Positions 60,417-64,000 of a stretch of DNA of 64,000 nt are shown here, in pieces (position 1 is the stretch's first letter; every line of letters begins with the position of its first letter). The stretch comes from Chloroflexota bacterium. Lineage in GTDB: Bacteria; Chloroflexota; Ktedonobacteria; Ktedonobacterales; JADMIN01. The position numbers and the translations under genes are program-made. The stretch spans positions 186,001-250,000 of the forward strand of contig JAJPKE010000015.1 in NCBI GenBank assembly GCA_021323855.1, given 5' to 3'. The notes beneath the pieces are model-generated. The model did not search any database and was not told the DNA's origin. It saw only the letters and a list, made by a program, of their open reading frames with translations.

Positions 60417-63400
60417 TCAGGAAGTCACCGGCTGATCGCCCTGAATGTACCAGTCGGTATCTGGCATGTGGTTGCGGTCGCCGCCAAAGCGCCCATCGGG
60501 GTCATAGGGATTGGCGGACCCAGGCGCGAAGGGATTCCAGGCGCAGTTCAGGCTGCTCGATGTCGAATCCTTATAGGGAGCCAGGCCGGTGTTACAGTTG
60601 AATGTGCCAATTGCCATATCCGGCGGTACAGTGAACTGCGCGTTCGGGTCCCAATGATAATTCAGCGCAGCCCATTCCATCACATCGTGGAAGATGTAAC
60701 CAGCGCCCGCGACGCCAATAATGCCAGGGTTCAGTGAGTCGTTGGGGTCTGAGTTGCCCACCCACACGCCCAGCGTCATATACGGTGTGTAGCCCGCCGT
60801 CACGATATCGTTCGGCCCGGTGGCGCCGGACGATGTGCCGGTTTTGCCAGCAATCGCCAGATTGTTCAGCCCATTGTCGTCCAGCACCAGCGGATTGTGC
60901 CACTTGAAGAACGGATAGCGCGCGCGGTTGTCGGTGAGGACCGACGTAACCATATAGGCCGCCTGTGGACTGATCGCCTGCTGCGTCTGTGGCATTGTCG
61001 GCGCCTGCCAGAGCAGCGTGCCGTCGGCCCTCTCCACGCGCAGGATGCTGCGTGGCGGCGCACGCCGCCCCAGGTTCGCCAACGTCGCATAAGCGCCGGC
61101 CAGTTGCAACAGGGGGATTTCCTGGCCACCGAGCGCAGTGGTTGGTCCCATGCGGTTCTTCGAGAGCGTCGTCACGCCCAGGCGTTGCGCCATCGCCAGG
61201 AAAGCCGCCGAAGTATCGGGTGTCGCACCGACGAACTCCATGCCTTCGGTCGCCGGAATATTGAACGAAGCATCGAACTGGCGGCGCAATGGGAACGTTC
61301 CTGAGAAATTCGCGCTTTCATAGTCATGCGGCACATACCAGCCCTTGCAGGCGGGCGCTGCCGGATCCACGAAGTTTGGGTCGGGCGCAGGCACCGGGAA
61401 GCAGATTGGCGTATCTTGCAGCATGATGCCAGGGTCCCAGCCCATCTGGAACGCTGTCGCGTACATCAGCGGCTTGGTGGCCGATCCCATCGAGCGATAG
61501 ATCGAGGTAGTGATGTTATTCTTGCCCAAGACGTGCGGATCGTTGCTGTTGTAATCCACCGAGCCGACCATCGCCAGGATATCGCCGTTGCGCTGGTCCA
61601 GCGCCACCAGCGCGCCGTTGTGCGCATTACCGTTGCTGGGGTCCTCCAGCGGTAGGTTGTAATTCTGCGCATAGGGAATGGGATACCAGGTTTCGGTAAA
61701 GGGATGCTGGATGTAGTGTTGGATGACGCTGACGGCCTCCTGCTGGAGACTGAGGTCCAGCGTCGTATAGATGCGCAGACCGGCGGTGCTGAGGTTCTGC
61801 ACGCCAAACTGATCGGCCAGCACGTTGGAGACATACTGAACGAAGTGCGGCGCCAGATCAGCAGCGGCCTCCACATTGTTGCCGGAGCTGCTGTTCACCC
61901 CCGCCCAGTGGTAGATTTTCTGATTGATGAGGATGTTCGCCACATCCTGCATCGCCTGGTTATAGTCTGCCTGGGTGAAGCTGAGTTCAGGATGCCCCTG
62001 AAGGCCATACTGAAGGACATTGTAGAGGACCAACTCGGCGCGGCAATAAACCAGCCACTCATGCCCATTCTGCGGATTGAGATACCAGTCCGGGCCATAA
62101 GTAGGGATGTGGTTGCCGCAGTCTGCCGGATTGCCCTGGAAGGGATTCGACCATTTGCTCATCGGGCAGGGCGCGCTGGCGCAGGAGAACTGGATGGGCA
62201 GGAACTCCGAGGGCGCGTTGGGCAGCCCAGCCAGGATCGCAGCCTGCGCCCAGGACAACTGCTGATTGGCGAGCGTATAGGCGCCCTTGATGGTTTTGGG
62301 CTGCAAGCCGAAGAAGTTACGCGCCGCCGCCTCGATGCCGATGTTCTGGTCACCATAGGGGATGGTGTTGAGATACATCTCCAGGATGAAGGCTTTGGTG
62401 TATTGCTGCGTCACGCCGTAGGCCAGAATCGCCTCGTTGATTTTGCGCTGAAACGTCTGATTGGTGTCGTTGAGGACGATATTCTTCACCAACTGCTGCG
62501 TGATCGTCGAGCCGCCCTGCGAGGTGCTGCCGGAGTTTACGTCGGCAAACGCTGCGCGCAAGGTGCCATAGAAGTCTATGCCGACGTTGGAATAGAAACT
62601 GTGGTCCTCGGTGTCTATCGTCGCCACCTGTAGCTTGGGGTCAATCTGTTGCAGCGGCGCATAGAGCTGGAATCCAGTATCGCTGCGTGCGACATAGATG
62701 GTCTTGCCGTTGCGGTCGTAGATGATGCTATTCTGCTGATTTTTGAGGCTGGCAATTGCCTGGATGTCGCTCTCGTGGCGCTGATAATAGCCGACGGCAT
62801 AGACCGAGCCTGCGCCGCCACCCATCACGATGCCGGTGAGCAGCACAGCTACTAGCGCGATGGTGAGCGCATAGACGACAGGGTTGATGCGCTCACGCGA
62901 GTGCCGCCATTTGCGCGCGAGCAATCTGGCGCGCGAGCGGCGAAAGCCTGCGGACGGCTTCCGGCGGACCTGTGGCGTGGCTGGCACGCGATACGCGGTT
63001 GGCACGCCCATGCTTCCCATGCCCATCCCGCCGGCGCCACCAGCACCACGCATGCGCGCGGTCAGACCGCTTTGTGGTCCCGGTGGTGTGCTGAGCGCAT
63101 CGCCCGGCTGAAATGCCGTTGGTTGCGCGCCGAAACCACTTGAGCCAGTTGCGCCGATTGAGCCATTGGCGCTATTGAAGCCGTTGCGCCCGGCGCGCGC
63201 CGTAAGGTCACTGAGGCGCCGCGAGATCGAACGTGAGGCATCGCGCGCTCTGCGCGCCATCTGCGCCAGCGAGCGACGCATCCCCTGCGGATTCCCCTCC
63301 GGCGGTGGCCCTTCATATGCGTCATATGCGCCAGACGGACCAGGTGGAGTGGGGATGGGCGGATAGGCGGCATTGGCATTGGGATTGCCTGTGGGATGTG

Positions 63401-63740
63401 GTGCGCCAGGGGCCGGTTGCCGGCGAATCAGGCCATCGGGAACGGCGGGATTACGCCCCGAATTGCCGCGTGTCATGCTGCCGGGCATACCAGGGACACC
63501 AGGGACACCGGGAGCAGGTGGCGTGGGGTAGCGTCCGGTGTTGCCTCGGCTAGCGCGTGGTGGCTGGCCTGCTACACCTGGATAGCCTGGATAGCCTGGA
63601 TAGCCTGGATTCCCCTGCTGGCCGCCGTACTCTTCCTGCTGGTTGCCCCATTGACCATATTGACCATATTGACCATATTGATCGTTGCGGTCTTGATTTG
63701 CTGCGTTGCGATAGGGATCATCCCGCGTATCCCGGCCCAT
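60417..63740 (-). CDS. Class A penicillin-binding protein (glycosyltransferase/transpeptidase)
   Basis: 1107 residues. The first 270 are a disordered cytosolic region rich in Gly/Pro/Gln/Arg with short repeats (PGYPGYPGYPG, QYGQYGQYGQ). A membrane helix (VVYALTIALVAVLLTGIVMGGG, about 287-310) follows, then a GT51 glycosyltransferase domain (IDTEDHSFYSNVGIDFYGTLRA, GGSTITQQLVKN) and a transpeptidase with SATKP, a central SFN motif and KTGTSS. It polymerises and crosslinks peptidoglycan outside the membrane. ATG 63740 has agaggagg upstream. Confidence 0.95.
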   Translation of the reverse strand: MGRDTRDDPYRNAANQDRNDQYGQYGQYGQWGNQQEEYGGQQGNPGYPGYPGYPGVAGQPPRASRGNTGRYPTPPAPGVPGVPGMPGSMTRGNSGRNPAVPDGLIRRQPAPGAPHPTGNPNANAAYPPIPTPPGPSGAYDAYEGPPPEGNPQGMRRSLAQMARRARDASRSISRRLSDLTARAGRNGFNSANGSIGATGSSGFGAQPTAFQPGDALSTPPGPQSGLTARMRGAGGAGGMGMGSMGVPTAYRVPATPQVRRKPSAGFRRSRARLLARKWRHSRERINPVVYALTIALVAVLLTGIVMGGGAGSVYAVGYYQRHESDIQAIASLKNQQNSIIYDRNGKTIYVARSDTGFQLYAPLQQIDPKLQVATIDTEDHSFYSNVGIDFYGTLRAAFADVNSGSTSQGGSTITQQLVKNIVLNDTNQTFQRKINEAILAYGVTQQYTKAFILEMYLNTIPYGDQNIGIEAAARNFFGLQPKTIKGAYTLANQQLSWAQAAILAGLPNAPSEFLPIQFSCASAPCPMSKWSNPFQGNPADCGNHIPTYGPDWYLNPQNGHEWLVYCRAELVLYNVLQYGLQGHPELSFTQADYNQAMQDVANILINQKIYHWAGVNSSSGNNVEAAADLAPHFVQYVSNVLADQFGVQNLSTAGLRIYTTLDLSLQQEAVSVIQHYIQHPFTETWYPIPYAQNYNLPLEDPSNGNAHNGALVALDQRNGDILAMVGSVDYNSNDPHVLGKNNITTSIYRSMGSATKPLMYATAFQMGWDPGIMLQDTPICFPVPAPDPNFVDPAAPACKGWYVPHDYESANFSGTFPLRRQFDASFNIPATEGMEFVGATPDTSAAFLAMAQRLGVTTLSKNRMGPTTALGGQEIPLLQLAGAYATLANLGRRAPPRSILRVERADGTLLWQAPTMPQTQQAISPQAAYMVTSVLTDNRARYPFFKWHNPLVLDDNGLNNLAIAGKTGTSSGATGPNDIVTAGYTPYMTLGVWVGNSDPNDSLNPGIIGVAGAGYIFHDVMEWAALNYHWDPNAQFTVPPDMAIGTFNCNTGLAPYKDSTSSSLNCAWNPFAPGSANPYDPDGRFGGDRNHMPDTDWYIQGDQPVTS

Positions 63741-64000
63741 CGTCCGACCTCCTCTTGTCCTCGATATCGCGTGAATCCATCAGTCTGATAGGTTGACAGG
63801 TTGATATCTCAGGCATCTCTCATCGCGGCAGTGAACCACCCGCGCACCGGCTCCCGTCGCAATCCCGCGCCGCGTATCAGAAATCAGAGCAAGAAGGCGG
63901 AAACGGCGCGCATGCAAAGATCACCCAACAAGAAAGCGGGCGCCTGGCATTTTACGCACATTTCCCCAGAATGGCAATGTCCGTAGGACAATCGGACACA
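63741..64000. other. Upstream region of the penicillin-binding protein gene
   Basis: 260 bp to the window edge, expected to hold the promoter of the leftward gene. A reading frame at 63801-63986 has no ribosome site and no protein-like features. Nothing else supported. Confidence 0.4.

Noticed and set aside
61704..62633. 309-codon + strand frame opposite the penicillin-binding protein
   Set aside because: Antisense to definite glycosyltransferase and transpeptidase motifs; no independent support.
63801..63986. Short frame at the right edge
   Set aside because: No ribosome site or family features; lies in the promoter region of the penicillin-binding protein gene.

Overview
The window looks like chromosome from a GC-rich, Gram-positive-like Chloroflexota bacterium, most plausibly class Ktedonobacteria. 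That placement is an inference from the gas vesicle genes, the Complex I block, XRE-TPR and PknB-type regulators, long disordered Pro/Gln tails and abundant intergenic palindromes; no rRNA or marker phylogeny was available to me.

Layout. 1-5.0 kb is a gas vesicle cluster: the end of gvpK, a gvpA/J-family gene and a Gly-rich protein on the + strand, converging on gvpG, gvpF/L, a second gvpA/J-family gene with a Gln/Pro tail and two unrecognised coiled-coil/membrane proteins on the - strand. 5.2-11.2 kb is an island of about 5.9 kb, bounded by a 67-bp direct repeat that is the 3' half of a selenocysteine tRNA. It carries a PIN/ribbon-helix-helix toxin-antitoxin pair, a membrane sensor-like protein, a TerY-like VWA + pentapeptide + two-helix channel fusion and a small membrane protein. 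No intact integrase remains. 11.2-12.9 kb holds a DAHP synthase gene behind an attenuator whose leader peptide contains Tyr-Tyr-Tyr-Trp-Trp.

13-15.2 kb has two PrxQ-type peroxiredoxins, an isochorismatase-fold protein and a zinc-finger protein. 15.5-21.8 kb is the membrane arm of Complex I (nuoJKLMN, leftward), followed by four tandem 29-bp hairpin repeats. 22.4-31.7 kb holds a Ser/Thr kinase, a thioredoxin/DUF4395 pair, a DUF192 protein, YciH and an XRE-TPR regulator. 32.4-38.4 kb has a MacB/FtsX-type ABC exporter, whose ATPase ends in an AbrB-like domain, and an acyl-CoA synthetase. 38.5-42.3 kb has a PIG-L deacetylase and Lon. 42.8-49.1 kb has NTF2-like envelope proteins, a divergent TetR/FAD-monooxygenase pair with clear operators, and an L,D-transpeptidase lipoprotein. 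49.4-63.7 kb has uvrA (with repeat-derived coding insertion), DUF2085, a LacI-HTH/GH1 beta-glucosidase fusion, CcdA, DUF2851, an MFS transporter and a class A penicillin-binding protein.

The strongest candidates for something undescribed are the LacI-HTH/beta-glucosidase fusion (a possible one-component sugar switch), the VWA-pentapeptide-channel protein with its island neighbours (a possible membrane-acting defence module), the near-leaderless aromatic attenuator, the two repeat-containing gas vesicle accessory proteins, and the dispersed repeats that have become coding sequence in uvrA and at the end of the DUF2851 gene.
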